NCBI RefSeq assembly: GCF_018812025.1
Contig: NC_063054.1
Location: forward strand, 39,939,396 to 40,003,395
Length of the DNA: 64,000 nt
Origin: Megalobrama amblycephala
Lineage: Eukaryota; Chordata; Actinopteri; Cypriniformes; Xenocyprididae
Reading direction: 5' to 3'
Made by a program: the position numbers and the translations under genes
Notes under the pieces: generated by a model
Databases searched by the model: none
Seen by the model: the letters and a program-made list of their open reading frames with translations, nothing else
What the model was told of the DNA's origin: nothing
Shown: positions 32,777-43,053 of the stretch, piece after piece
Position numbering within the stretch: the stretch's first letter is position 1
Layout: every line of letters begins with the position of its first letter

Positions 32777-34828
32777 ACAAATGTTCGGACCTCTTTTCCC
32801 CTCAAAAAACACCTGCCCAAAGCAGTGAGGATGGGGACTTGGATGTAGATGGTGAGTTGAATGGTGTTTTACATCAAGGCAAATCATCCTTTTTAGAAAA
32901 CCTGCCTTTAGTTATAGGACCCTAATAAATTAGCCATTCACTATTGAAGGATGTGTTAAATTAATGTGAATAAACTCTGCCATTGTTAAAAACTGTTAGT
33001 CAGATTTTCCTGTCAGCCCTTCAGTACACATGAACGTTGAAGATCCAACAATACCTGAGGATTCACTAAGTAACAGGTACGAATGCTTTTCTGTTGCAGA
33101 TCAGAGTCGGAGAGCAAGCCAGGCCAACAGGCCCTCACCAAAGAGAAAGAAAAGGGGAAAACAGACAACCACATCAAAGGGTATGTTCGTTTAAAGTGTT
33201 TGCTGCGCTCTGTTACTGTCTACCAGAGCCAAATATATGCATGACTGAGCACAAAACAGTGAACAATTGTTGATCCGTAAGGAACACTCCAATTTTTTTT
33301 TTTTTTTAAATAATAGGCTCATTTTCCATCTCTCCTGAAGTTAAACATTTATGTCTTATCGTTTTCAAATCCATTCAGCCGATCTTCGGGTCTGAAGGTA
33401 CCACTGTTAGCATAGCTTAGCATAGATCATTGAATCGGATTAGACCAGTAGCATCTCACTCAAAAATGAGTTTCTATATTTTTCCTATTTAAAACTTGAT
33501 TCTTCTGTATTTAAATTGTGTACTAAGACCACCAGAAAATCAGAAGTTGTGTTTTTCTAGGCCGATATGACTAGGCGCAATTTTCTCACTCCGGCTTAAC
33601 AATCAAGGAATTCTGCAGCTGTAACCATGGGAGCGGCAGTGATATTACACAATCCTAACCCTAACCATGGAAGTTAACTTGCCGGGGACTATTTTCAGGC
33701 ATTGCATAATATCATTAAATACAGAAGAATCAAGTTTTAAATAGGAAAAATATAGAAACTCATTTTTGAGTGAGATGCTACTGGTCTAATCCGATTCAAT
33801 GATCTATGCTAAGCTATGCTAATAGTGGTACCCCCAGATCGAGATCGGCTGAATGGATTTGATTCACAAATGTTTAACTCCAGGAAAGATGGAAAAGGAG
33901 CCTATGTTAAAAAAAAGTGTTCCTTTAAAGGGTTAGTTCACCAAAAAAAAATGTAACCCATAAGACTTTTGTTTATCTTCAGAACACAAATGACCATCTT
34001 TCTGATGAAACCCAAGAGCTTTCTGACATTTGAATGTCCCTCTAAAACCCACTGTCACCCTCACATGGAAGACACCTGTTGAAGTGCTCAAGAAAATGCT
34101 CTATTAACCTAATCTTTAAACATCTCTTGAGAAGAGGAATTCATTTTTTGCAGCATCTTTGATAATTAAATTAGATATTTTTCTAATTATATGGAGAAAG
34201 TTAAAGGAGAGAGGGATACCTGCTGTCATTACTCAGCAACAGAGCTGCAATTAACAGAGCTGCAATTAATTATTTTGATATTTGATAAAACTAATGATAT
34301 ATGGGACAGTTATTTGACTATTCAGTAAGGGACTAAGAATACTAATCTCATGATTCGCTACAGTATACAACACTGAACTCATGTTTCACAATGCAGTTCT
34401 TGATTCTTTAAAGACTAAGTGTTTTTTTTTTTTTTTTTTTTTACTTTGAGAATTGAATAACTTTGTGACCATATCAAGCAGCCCCACATTAGTGTTCTTT
34501 CTGTGACTGAGCAAAAGCTGTTTGAGAAACCTACATTTTAGTGTCTGTTTTTAAGCTCACATAATCTATATGGTATTTTTTGTCATATGTAGAAACATCC
34601 AGGATAATCCTGAAAAGACTGTGGCGAGAAGAAGAGAGAAGGGTGGTAAATAAACGATTGGGAAAGTTCATGGCGGAGCGCAGGGTTCCAGGAAAACTGG
34701 ACTGCATGAAGTACCTAGAAGAGGAAGAGGCACTGAAGGACAGAACTGTGAAAGATGTGAAATATTTTGTTCATAATACAATTGTAACTCTCAAAAGAAA
34801 GTCTACTGCAAGAAAAATCATGTTTTAA
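32777..34828 (+). CDS. Conserved fish protein of unknown function, last three exons
   Basis: The exons are 32777-32851, 33100-33180 and 34593-34828, each with good AG/GT borders. Both introns are in phase 1 and the joined frame has no internal stop. The first exon is acidic (SSEDGDLDVDG), the second very basic and nuclear-signal-like (SPKRKKRGKQTTTSK). The third encodes a compact helical region including LGKFMAERRVPGKLDC, then EEEEALKDRTVKDVKYFVHN and a lysine-rich tail. I associate the pattern 'lGkf....vPGK.dc...e..l..Rt..dvKyfVhN' with uncharacterised multicopy proteins in fish, sometimes linked to transposons, but cannot name the family. AATAAA follows the stop by about 5 bp. Exons with the start codon must lie upstream. 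Two MITE-type insertions sit harmlessly in the second intron. Confidence 0.6.
33278..33927. mobile_element. Fold-back MITE with arms over 200 bp, inside an intron
   Basis: The left arm (33278-33520) begins GGAACACTCC and contains GCATAGCTTAGCATAGATCA. The right arm (33715-33927) contains the reverse complement in the same order and ends GTGTTCCTTTA. The arms are nearly identical apart from small gaps. The centre carries no gene. Confidence 0.85.
33927..34085. repeat. Dispersed 'AAAGGGTTAGTTCACC' repeat, copy 2
   Basis: It starts AAAGGGTTAGTTCACC directly at the fold-back end and shares ACTTTTGTTTATCTTCAGAA and CCCAAGAGCTTTCTGAC with the other copies. It is truncated. Confidence 0.6.
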
Positions 34829-34833
34829 AGTCT

Positions 34834-34839
34834 AATAAA
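34834..34839 (+). terminator. Polyadenylation signal of the 32.8-34.8 kb gene
   Basis: AATAAA within a few bases of the stop codon. Confidence 0.5.
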
Positions 34840-35448
34840 TACATTGATTAATTAAACATGTTTACATAGACTGTTTATGAAACTCAAAATAAAATGCATT
34901 AATTGTCAGGTCACCTTTTATTTCTCTAGCACTTTATACAATATAGATTTTTTTAAAGCAGCTTTAAAAGAGAGAGTGTGTGTTTGTGTACTGTTTTTCC
35001 CAACCTTATGGGGACTAAATGTTCATTCCCACAAGTATAATACAATAAAAATAATACATTTTTTGGTCCCCATGATGAAATAAGCTAATAAATCATACAG
35101 AATTATATTTTTTGATAATGTAAAAATGTTCTGTGATGGCGTAGGGATAGTATATACACAGTTTGTACAGTATAAAAACGCCTATGGAGAATCCCAGTAA
35201 TGATATGAGTGAGTGTGTGGGTCGGTGCGTGTGTGTATATAACTGATTGTATGTCGTGCCAGACCTTGTCATCCTGAATATATCTGGCTAATTTGGTTCT
35301 TTAAATGCATTTACGGATTTTATAAGAAATTATGTTGTGTTGCATTTATTGTGCTCCGTAGAAAAGGCAAAATATCGATACTTGAAACCATGAGCAGCTA
35401 ATGGCATGACAATTAAATGACATAATCACGCAGTAACTACATTACGTA
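34840..35448. other. No gene recognised
   Basis: A GT-rich patch and GGGGAC/GTCCCC motifs near 35.0 kb suggest another small dispersed repeat. Nothing coding is supported. Confidence 0.4.
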
Positions 35449-35642
35449 TGGAAGCCCGTTTCCGCCAAAAAAAAAAAAAAAAAAAAAGATTAATTGCGAC
35501 TTTATATCTCAGAATTCTGACTTTATAACTTGCAATTGCGATATATAAAATCGCAATTGCGAGTTAAAAAGTCAGAATTCTGAGATAAAAAGTCGCAATT
35601 AATCTTTTTATTTTTTTATTTAGTGGCGGAAACGGGCTTCCA
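35449..35642. mobile_element. Palindromic MITE, TGGAAGCCCGTTTCCGCC ends
   Basis: The first 18 bases, TGGAAGCCCGTTTCCGCC, are matched in reverse complement by the last 18. The two halves remain complementary almost to the centre (AATTGCGA / TCGCAATT). A poly-A run follows the left end. Transcribed RNA would form one long hairpin. Confidence 0.85.
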
Positions 35643-35813
35643 AAATTAAGCCATGCAAAGATATACAATAAATGCAAATGCGAAAGAATCATCATGATCA
35701 GCAATAGGTTAACAATATTTGCCTTTGCAGGCATGCTTTTGCGTAATGTAGGCTACTACATTCATGACAAATGTCCCCTTTCATAAAAGTTCAACAATAG
35801 TCCATAAACTCAC

Positions 35814-36026
35814 CTCATTTATAGCGCTGGCCACTGCCAGCTCTAGATGGCTATCATCAAAGTGGCCGCGTCTTCTCACGTTGAGTGCGCTGCAAAATCT
35901 GCGAACACTCATTGCAGAATATTTTTGTACACCCATTTGCGATAAGTGCACAGAAATGTTTTCATAAGTCATATTATTATTTATCATACTGATGATCACA
36001 TCTGCGTGCCCTGCTAAAGATGCCAT
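35814..36026 (-). pseudogene. N-terminal HTH exon of a fish integrase-like transposon gene
   Basis: On the minus strand the frame from methionine 36026 (an upstream alternative is 36074) encodes MINNNMTYENISVHLSQMG, then SAMSVRRFCSALNVRRRG and LELAVASAINEV. It ends at a consensus donor GTGAGT at 35813. The 'MTYE.Is..L...g....S.RSVRRFC' layout matches the helix-turn-helix start of uncharacterised fish proteins that continue into a retroviral-type integrase core (IS3EU-like elements). This is recalled from the family and not proven here. The next exon, which should carry the DDE core, was not found to the left, so the gene is stranded or truncated. Confidence 0.5.
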
Positions 36027-36074
36027 TTTAATCCTTTGCCGCGTCTTTGCCCCCCCTGCCGTTGACCTTTGCAA

Positions 36075-37063
36075 ATGCTTTTTAAGATTTTCTTTTTTTC
36101 ATTTTTCACAATTTAGTTATCTACTGACATTGAGTAATTTAACATTAATTGAGTTGTGTTTAAGTAATGTTAATAAGAAAAAGTTTGTAATATTGTCTCA
36201 GTATATTTGTACATTACTGCATAAAGTGTGTTTTACTGCAGAATTCCTGCCTTGGATTCTCTTGGATCGAACCACTCAAAGTACATCTAGAACAGGGCTA
36301 GGCAAACAACTGTGCCGTTTGGTCCAAAATCGCTATTTTGATGGAATGTCACAGATTCAAACTCCTCACCTTTCAGTGAGAACTCTCCTTTTTTAGATCA
36401 AAATGGGTCACCTATGGGATCTGCATAGATCCAATGAGAGTTATGAGATTTTAACGAAATGGGTTTTTTTTTGTAAAAAATTACAGTTTTGGACATGATT
36501 AAATGAGAACAAAAACTACAAATTAGCATATAAAGAAAATAACTTGCATGCCCCCTCTTGCAATGTTCTCACCTTTTTCCCCTTACCTGTTTGCATCCAT
36601 GTGCAATACAAGCAAAATCTCTAAGAAGCACACAGTATGCAGTCTTTCACTTGGATGCTAAAATGTGGTGTCCATCCTGCTGTTTCTCGAATTCAACAGA
36701 CCCACCAAAATATTTTTAACTTGGAAGATGGGGAATGTCATTGGTCTTCTTACTTGTAATGTTGAGATGCTAATAAACCTAAAAAATACCTATCATTATT
36801 GACCACTTGCCATTGGATATCTACTCCATTCTGATATAAAATATTTATTTTTGGGAACATTGGCTAAAACTTTTTTTCTGTCATTTCTTTCAGGCTGAGG
36901 ATGTTCAGACAAAATTCTTACCCTGTTAGCAGGCCGAGGAGGATGCAAACGTGACATGTTACATTCAGAGTTGGTCTCGTCCTCCTCCCTGATTTACAAA
37001 CATTCCATCCCTAAAAAGGTATAATAAATTATGCATAAATCATCATTGTAGGAGAATACTGCA
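36075..37063. other. No gene recognised
   Basis: AT-rich sequence with short frames only. An acceptor-like TTTCTTTCAG at about 36893 leads into no sustained frame. Confidence 0.4.
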
Positions 37064-37283
37064 ATTCACGAGTTCACATATACATGTAATTAGATAGATA
37101 AAGTAGTGCGTATTTGGAGTGCTGTCTAGGGGGAGGGCTTAGAGCTCGGAATTTTGGCCCGAACCCAGAGCACTCCCCCCCGGATGTGGTTATGAGAGAT
37201 AGAATTTAGAAGTGAGGAGATGGGGTGGTGGAGGAATGCTGATAAACTGTCAATCGTACGGAGGTAAGTCTGCAGTATATATA
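37064..37283. repeat. Interspersed repeat, copy B (split by the sushi element)
   Basis: Matches copy A at 20470-20655. The sequence is interrupted at 37283 by the LTR retrotransposon and resumes at 43049 (ATATACCTCC...), where it continues for about 100 bp. Confidence 0.7.
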
Positions 37284-38007
37284 TGTCAGGTCGGATCAGA
37301 ACACGGACTCAGTCTGCAGGCTCTCAAAAGATTTATTTAAAGTCTTTTCTCAAACAGTCAACACAAAAGCAGATCTTTCAAAAAATCAACACAAAAGCAG
37401 TCTATAATCCAGACAGGAGCAATCTCAGAAGCAAATTTAGAGCTGCGTTTTACAGAGAATTATACAGCCGCTGAAGAGCCTGAATAGGACAGTGTCATGC
37501 AGCAGAGGGCGCAGTTGAGGCGGAATGCGGGTGGCGCTCAGGCAGCGTGTGAGACCGGGCAACGGCACAGCGATCCGTGCAGGAAGACGGAGAGTGCAAC
37601 CAGAGCTGAATGCAGGAGAGACCAGTCTGGGAATTCAGGAGAAGAGGTGAAAAACAAAACAGCATCTAAAAGATGAAAAACAAAAACTGAAAAACTCCGA
37701 TACGACACAAAACAAAGAGGCAGGAATCCACACGACACGACAGAACACGAGACAAAGCTGGAAGCTTGCTGGCACAACGCACAAACAACGATCTGGCACA
37801 AGACAGCACACGAGAGGGGATTAAATAGAGGACTTGATTGATGCCGAACAGGTGGAAAGAGTGAAACAATAACGAGATGGTGAATGGAATAACAAGGGGG
37901 CGGGGAAAGACACCACAATGACAGCGCACACATGTGCTACAGATGACAACAACAACAACACGCGACAGACAGGGGAACAACAGACAGATCAGCCCAGGGA
38001 CATGACA
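37284..38007 (-). repeat. 3' LTR of the sushi element
   Basis: 724 bp, TG...CA ends, about eight substitutions and no indel against the 5' LTR. On the minus strand it holds a TATAAT-like box and an AATAAA signal. Confidence 0.92.
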
Positions 38008-41000
38008 GTACCCCCCCTCCTAGGAGCGCCCCCTGGCGCCCCAGGGAGAGGCCTACCACGCTTCCGGTAGAAGTCCTTGATCAGAGACTGGTCCAGAATA
38101 TCCCGAGCCGGAATCCAACTCCTCTCCTCCGGACCATATCCCTCCCAGTCCACAAGAAACTGAAAGCCCCGACCCCGACGTCTAACATCCAGTAACTTTC
38201 TGACTGTGTAGACTGGAGAGCCATCCACTAGACGGGGAGGAGGGGAGGTGGGGACAGAAACAGATGGGTTAAGTCTAGAACGAAACACAGGCTTGACCCG
38301 AGAAACATGAAATACTGGGTGTACCCGACCAAGTGAAGGAGGTAACTTGAGCTTAACCGCCACTGGACTCAACACTTTAGTGATCTGGTATGGCCCAATG
38401 AACCTGGGGGCTAGCTTGCGAGAAACCACCCGGAGAGGAAGGTCCTTGGTAGACAGCCATACCTTCTGACCACATATGTAGCGAGGGGCAGGAGTGCGGT
38501 GACGGTCAGCCGCTGCTTTGGTTCGTCTGGAAGCCCGGGCCAAGGCCTCCCGAGCCCTCCTCCAGGTGCGACGACACCGGCGGACGAAGGCTAAGGCAGA
38601 CGGAACAGCAGCATCGGGCTCCTGTGATGGGAACAAAGGAGGTTGAAACCCAATGGAACACTGGAATGGGGACATACCTGTAGCTGCCACCGGCAAGGAG
38701 TTGTGGGCGTACTCAATCCAGGATAGCTGTTGGCTCCAAGAGCTCGGATTCTGGGACGTCAGGCAGCGGAGCGCTTGTTCCAGATCCTGGTTGGCCCGCT
38801 CGGCCTGCCCATTGGTCTGAGGATGAAAACCTGACGACAGACTCGTAGAGGCCCCGATCTGCCGACAGAACTCCCTCCAGAACTGGGAGACAAATTGTGG
38901 CCCCCTATCGGAGACCACATCTAACGGAAGACCATGAATCCGGAAGACGTGATCAACCACCACTTGAGCGGTCTCCCTGGCTGAAGGCAATTTAGGGAGG
39001 GGGATGAAATGGGCCGCCTTGGAGAAGCGATCAACTACCGTCAAAACTACTGTGTTGCCCCTTGATGGTGGAAGACCAGTGACAAAGTCAAGGGCTATAT
39101 GTGACCAGGGGTGGGAAGGGATGGGCAGAGGGTGAAGCAGACCAATGGGTGGCTGGTTAGAACTCTTGTTCTGGGCGCAAACCGAGCAGGCCAACACAAA
39201 CTGCCTGACATCCTGGGCCATGGATGGCCACCAGAATCGCTGGCGGATGGCGGACAGCGATCTCCGGACTCCCGGATGACAGGCCAACTTGGACGAATGG
39301 CCCCACCAGAGGACCTCAGGGCGCAACCCAGCCGGCACGAATAGCCTGCCCTCCGGACACTCCCTTGGCACCTCTCTCTCTCGTACAGCCTCCTCCACTC
39401 GCCTCTCGATACCCCAGGAAAGGGACCCTACCACCATCTCCCTGGGAACAATGGTATCGGCCGGCGCACCCCCTCCAGGGGCCCCAAACAGACGAGAGAG
39501 CGCATCGGGCTTGACGTTCTTGGACCCGGGACGATACGAGAGAGTGAAGTTGAACCGGCCGAAGAAGAGTGCCCATCGGGCCTGGCGTGAGTTCAACCTC
39601 TTGGCTGAACGGATATATTCCAAGTTCTTATGATCCGTCCAGACCAAGAAGGGCTGCGTTGACCCCTCCAACCAGTGACGCCACTCGCCCAGAGCAAGCC
39701 TGACCGCCAACAGCTCCCGATTCCCTATGTCATAATTCCGTTCTGCTGGGCTCAGGCGGTGAGAGAAGTAGGCACAGGGGTGTACCTTCCCGTCTCTAGG
39801 GGACCGCTGAGAAAGGACCGCGCCTACTCCAACCTCAGAGGCATCTACCTCTACAATAAACTGCTGTTCAGGGTCTGGAAAAGAAAGAACAGGAGCAGAG
39901 ATGAACCGGGACTTGAGAACATCAAAGGCCCCCTGGGCTTTCGAATTCCATTTAAATGGTACCTTGGTAGAGGTAAGAGCAGTCAAGGGTGCAGCCACCT
40001 GACTAAAGTTCCAGACGAAGCGCCGATAGAAGTTGGCGAATCCCAGAAAACGCTGCAGAGCCTTGCGTGAGTCTGGAGTTGGCCACTCGGCTACGGCCCT
40101 TACCTTAGCGGGATCAGCTCTAATCCCATCCGCCGAAATGATGTAGCCCAGGAACGAAACTGACTCCATGTGGAAGACACACTTCTCCGCCTTAACATAC
40201 AGCTGGTTCTCCAACAGCCGTTGTAGCACCTGACGAACATGCTGAGTGTGTACCTGAACAGAAGGAGAAAAAATTAGAATGTCGTCAAGGTACACGAAGA
40301 CAAATTTGTTAATCATGTCCCTCAGCACGTCGTTGACCAGGGCCTGGAAGACAGCTGGGGCATTGGTCAGGCCAAACGGGAGGACCCGGTACTCGAAGTG
40401 TCCCGAGGGAGTGATAAATGCTGTCTTCCACTCATCCCCCTCTCGTATCCGGACCAGATGATAAGCATTGCGGAAGTCCAACTTACTGAAAACCTTGGCT
40501 CCCTGCAAAAGTTCAAAGGCAGATGACATTAAAGGCAGGGGATACCTATTCTTAACCGTAATGTCATTCAACCCCCTATAATCAATACAAGGACGCAGGG
40601 AGCCATCCTTCTTCTTGACGAAGAAGAACCCTGCACCAGCCGGAGACGAAGAGGGGCGGATGAGACCGGCATCGAGAGATTCTCTAATGTATTTGTCCAT
40701 AGCCTCTCTTTCTGGACCAGACAGGGAATAGAGGTGACCCTTGGGTGGAGAAGTGCCTGGGAGGAGATTGATGGCACAATCATATGGCCGGTGAGGAGGT
40801 AAGGACAAGGCTCGGGACTTGCTGAAGACCTGCCGAAGATCATGGTATCTCACCGGGACCCCAGACAGATCTGCCGCCTCCACCTGCAAAACAGGAAGCA
40901 CAGAGCCAGGAGAGGAGGCCATACCCATACAAGACGCAAGACAAGACTGATTCCATGATAAAACAGAATTACCAGCCCAATCCACGTGAGGACTGTGCTG

Positions 41001-41384
41001 CACCAACCACGGATGCCCCAGAACCACTGGGGCACTCGGGGAGTGGAGGAGATACAGCTCAGTGACATCACGGTGATTGCCAGAGACAACAAGACTTACA
41101 GGGGGGGTGACGTGAGTGATGGTGGTGATAAGGGAATCGTCCAGGGACCGAACAGAGATGGGACTAGGAAGGAGAATGGCCGGAATGCCCCACTGCTCCG
41201 CCATACCATTGTCCAAGAAGTTACCGCCGGCCCCAGAATCCACTAGAGCAGAGCAGGAGTAATTAGATCCTCTGAACTGGACAGTAACAGGAAGGAGGGT
41301 GCGAGAAGAGGGGGAGGAAACAAGGGAAGAAGTGCCCACCAGGATCCCCCTGGCTACTGATGGGCCCTGGCTTTTAAAGGGCAC
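37989..41384 (-). CDS. pol: Sushi-type Gypsy Pol polyprotein: protease, RT, RNase H, integrase, chromodomain
   Basis: 1131 codons are open without a break. Domains in order: aspartic protease with VDSGAGG at about 48-54; reverse transcriptase about 200-400 with KLDF (D303) and YLDD (365-368); RNase H with D514, E557 and D584; integrase zinc domain H695, H703, C733, C736; integrase core with D766, D826 and E862 (NGQAERA); and a C-terminal chromodomain containing [12 protein letters not shown]. All catalytic residues are present. The first codon of the open frame is GTG, not ATG, and lies inside the end of gag in the -1 frame, so Pol is expected as a Gag-Pol product by frameshifting. The stop falls a few codons inside the 3' LTR. 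Acts in cytoplasmic particles and then at chromatin. Probably functional. Confidence 0.93.
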   Translation of the reverse strand: MPFKSQGPSVARGILVGTSSLVSSPSSRTLLPVTVQFRGSNYSCSALVDSGAGGNFLDNGMAEQWGIPAILLPSPISVRSLDDSLITTITHVTPPVSLVVSGNHRDVTELYLLHSPSAPVVLGHPWLVQHSPHVDWAGNSVLSWNQSCLASCMGMASSPGSVLPVLQVEAADLSGVPVRYHDLRQVFSKSRALSLPPHRPYDCAINLLPGTSPPKGHLYSLSGPEREAMDKYIRESLDAGLIRPSSSPAGAGFFFVKKKDGSLRPCIDYRGLNDITVKNRYPLPLMSSAFELLQGAKVFSKLDFRNAYHLVRIREGDEWKTAFITPSGHFEYRVLPFGLTNAPAVFQALVNDVLRDMINKFVFVYLDDILIFSPSVQVHTQHVRQVLQRLLENQLYVKAEKCVFHMESVSFLGYIISADGIRADPAKVRAVAEWPTPDSRKALQRFLGFANFYRRFVWNFSQVAAPLTALTSTKVPFKWNSKAQGAFDVLKSRFISAPVLSFPDPEQQFIVEVDASEVGVGAVLSQRSPRDGKVHPCAYFSHRLSPAERNYDIGNRELLAVRLALGEWRHWLEGSTQPFLVWTDHKNLEYIRSAKRLNSRQARWALFFGRFNFTLSYRPGSKNVKPDALSRLFGAPGGGAPADTIVPREMVVGSLSWGIERRVEEAVREREVPRECPEGRLFVPAGLRPEVLWWGHSSKLACHPGVRRSLSAIRQRFWWPSMAQDVRQFVLACSVCAQNKSSNQPPIGLLHPLPIPSHPWSHIALDFVTGLPPSRGNTVVLTVVDRFSKAAHFIPLPKLPSARETAQVVVDHVFRIHGLPLDVVSDRGPQFVSQFWREFCRQIGASTSLSSGFHPQTNGQAERANQDLEQALRCLTSQNPSSWSQQLSWIEYAHNSLPVAATGMSPFQCSIGFQPPLFPSQEPDAAVPSALAFVRRCRRTWRRAREALARASRRTKAAADRHRTPAPRYICGQKVWLSTKDLPLRVVSRKLAPRFIGPYQITKVLSPVAVKLKLPPSLGRVHPVFHVSRVKPVFRSRLNPSVSVPTSPPPRLVDGSPVYTVRKLLDVRRRGRGFQFLVDWEGYGPEERSWIPARDILDQSLIKDFYRKRGRPLPGAPGGAPRRGGTVMSLG

Positions 41385-42307
41385 TTAATGGCAAAGTGCC
41401 CAGCCTTTCCGCAGTAAAAGCATAGGCCCCGAGTCAGTCGTTCCTGTTTTTGCTGGGGAGTGAGGCGCAGGCGTCCCAGCTGCATTGGTTCAGGATCAGC
41501 TGGAGATGGCAAAGGCTGAGCCGGAGTAATGTCATTAGTGAGCTCTCCGAAACTCCAGGGGGGGCGAGCAGCCAAGCGCTGATGCCGAAAACGAAGGCGG
41601 CTCTCCACACGGAGAGCTAAGTCAACAAGGTCGTCGAAACCACTTGGGATCTCATGGGTGGCAATCTCATCTTGGATCTCCTCATTAAGTCCAGCACGAA
41701 ACATAGCTCTACATGATGCCGCGTTCCAGTCACAGGAAGCCGCTAATGTCTTGAATTCAATTGCAAACTCAGTCACTGAGTGCTTTCCTTGACGTAGGCG
41801 TGCCAGCTGAGCCGCTGCTTCCTCACCTCGAGCAGACCGGTCGAACAGCTTGATCATCTCATTACGAAACGCCTCAAAGGTAGCGCAAAAAGGGGCATGA
41901 GCCTCCCAGACCGATGTTCCCCAGTCACGGGCTTTTCCAATGAGCAAGGTTAATACATATGCAATCTTGGTCTGTTCTTCTGCATACCGACGAGGCTGTA
42001 GAGCAAAAACCAGAGAACATTGAGCCAAAAATGCACGACAAGAGTTTGGGTTACCATCATATGGCGGCGGGTTGTTAGCATGAGGTTCTTGCTCATGACG
42101 GGGAGAAGAAAAGCTGGTAGTGGCATCTGCTCTGTTAGCTGAAGTCTCCCTGCGAAGCTCCTGGAGTTGGACCGTTAAATCTGCCAGCTGAGATGTTAAA
42201 AACTCAACCTCCTGAGATGTGGCCGAAAGCTGGGAGGCATGCTGGCCCAAGAGCATGCCCTGCTGAGTGACTGCTGACCTGAGGGGATCTGTGCCTGCTG
42301 AGTCCAT
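41354..42307 (-). CDS. gag: Sushi-type Gypsy Gag protein
   Basis: 317 codons, intact. The N-terminal 25-60 region is heptad-like and leucine-rich ([12 protein letters not shown]), predicting a coiled coil. It is followed by a capsid-like helical part ([29 protein letters not shown]) and a C-terminal zinc knuckle C296-x2-C299-x4-H304-x4-C309 for RNA packaging. The ATG at 42307 lies only 17 bases after the 5' LTR. The Gag stop is TAG at 41354-41356, 15 bases beyond the slippery heptamer. The layout matches Gag of sushi-ichi elements and of the domesticated PEG10/RTL proteins. Confidence 0.92.
   Translation of the reverse strand: MDSAGTDPLRSAVTQQGMLLGQHASQLSATSQEVEFLTSQLADLTVQLQELRRETSANRADATTSFSSPRHEQEPHANNPPPYDGNPNSCRAFLAQCSLVFALQPRRYAEEQTKIAYVLTLLIGKARDWGTSVWEAHAPFCATFEAFRNEMIKLFDRSARGEEAAAQLARLRQGKHSVTEFAIEFKTLAASCDWNAASCRAMFRAGLNEEIQDEIATHEIPSGFDDLVDLALRVESRLRFRHQRLAARPPWSFGELTNDITPAQPLPSPADPEPMQLGRLRLTPQQKQERLTRGLCFYCGKAGHFAIKCPLKARAHQ
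41372..41378 (-). promoter_or_regulatory. -1 ribosomal frameshift site UUUAAAA at the gag-pol junction
   Basis: On the minus strand the gag codons read CCT TTA AAA, so the heptamer T TTA AAA is in the correct X XXY YYZ phase. A one-base slip back leads directly into the pol frame, which lacks an ATG at its start. This is the canonical retroviral type of slippery sequence. A downstream stimulatory fold was not modelled. Confidence 0.75.
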
Positions 42308-42324
42308 AACTGGCCAGATCGTTC

Positions 42325-43048
42325 TGTCAGGTCGGATCAGAACACGGACTCAGTCTGCAGGCTCTCAAAAGATTTATTTAAAGTCTTTTCTCAAACAGTC
42401 AACACAAAAGCAGATTTTTCAAATAATCAACACAAAAGCAGTCTATAATCCAGACAGGAGCAATCTCAGAAGCAAATTTAGAGCTGCGTTTTACAGAGAA
42501 TTATACAGCCGCTGAAGAGCCTGAATAGGACAGTGTCATGCAGCAGAGGGCGCAGTTGAGGCGGAATGCGGGTGGCGCTCAGGCAGCGTGTGAGACCGGG
42601 CAACGGCACATCGATCCGTGCAGGAAGACGGAGAGTGCAACCAGGGCTGAATGCAGGAGAGACCAGTCTGGGAATTCAGGAGAAGAGGTGAAAAACAAAA
42701 CAGCATCTAAAAGATGAAAAACAAAAACTGAAAAACTCCGATACGACACAAAACAAAGAGGCAGGAATCCACACGACACGACAGAACACGAGACAAAGCT
42801 GGAAGCTTGCTGGCACAACGCACAAACAACGATCTGGCACAAGACAGCACACGAGAGGGGATTAAATAGAGGACTTGATTGATGCCGAACAGGTGGAAAG
42901 AGTGAAACAATAACGAGATGGTGAATGGAATAACAAGGGGGTGGGGAAAGACGCCACAATGACAGTGCACACATGTGCTACAGATGACAACAACAACAAC
43001 ACGCGACAGACAGGGGAAAAACAGACAGATCAGCCCAGGGACATGACA
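42325..43048 (-). repeat. 5' LTR of the sushi element
   Basis: 724 bp, same length as the 3' LTR. The 17-base leader to gag begins GAACGATC. A TGG that could start a primer-binding site occurs nine bases inside. Confidence 0.92.
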
Positions 43049-43053
43049 ATATA

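Larger units (their letters stand above)
37284..43048 (-). mobile_element. Complete sushi-type Ty3/Gypsy LTR retrotransposon
   Basis: Two 724-bp LTRs, an intact gag and an intact pol lie within 5.77 kb, all on the minus strand. Both LTRs start TGTCATG and end CTGACA on that strand. ATATA at 37279-37283 is repeated at 43049-43053 as a 5-bp target duplication. The LTRs differ at about eight positions, roughly 1%, pointing to a recent insertion. A polypurine tract (GGAGGGGGG) sits directly inside the 3' LTR. The gag and chromodomain sequences fit the sushi-ichi branch of chromoviruses, the lineage from which mammalian PEG10/RTL genes were domesticated. Confidence 0.93.

Noticed and set aside
33025..33076. 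Extra exon between 32851 and 33100
   Set aside because: It would leave an intron of only 23 bases to the next exon. Direct splicing of 32851 to 33100 keeps phase and frame.
37538..37980. 131- and 104-codon ORFs in the sushi LTR, repeated at 42579-43114
   Set aside because: They lie in the LTR, overlap each other in different frames and are Cys/Phe/Ser-rich without domain content. The repetition merely reflects the two LTRs.
39111..41246. Plus-strand ORFs of 60-131 codons over pol
   Set aside because: Antisense frames of the intact minus-strand pol.
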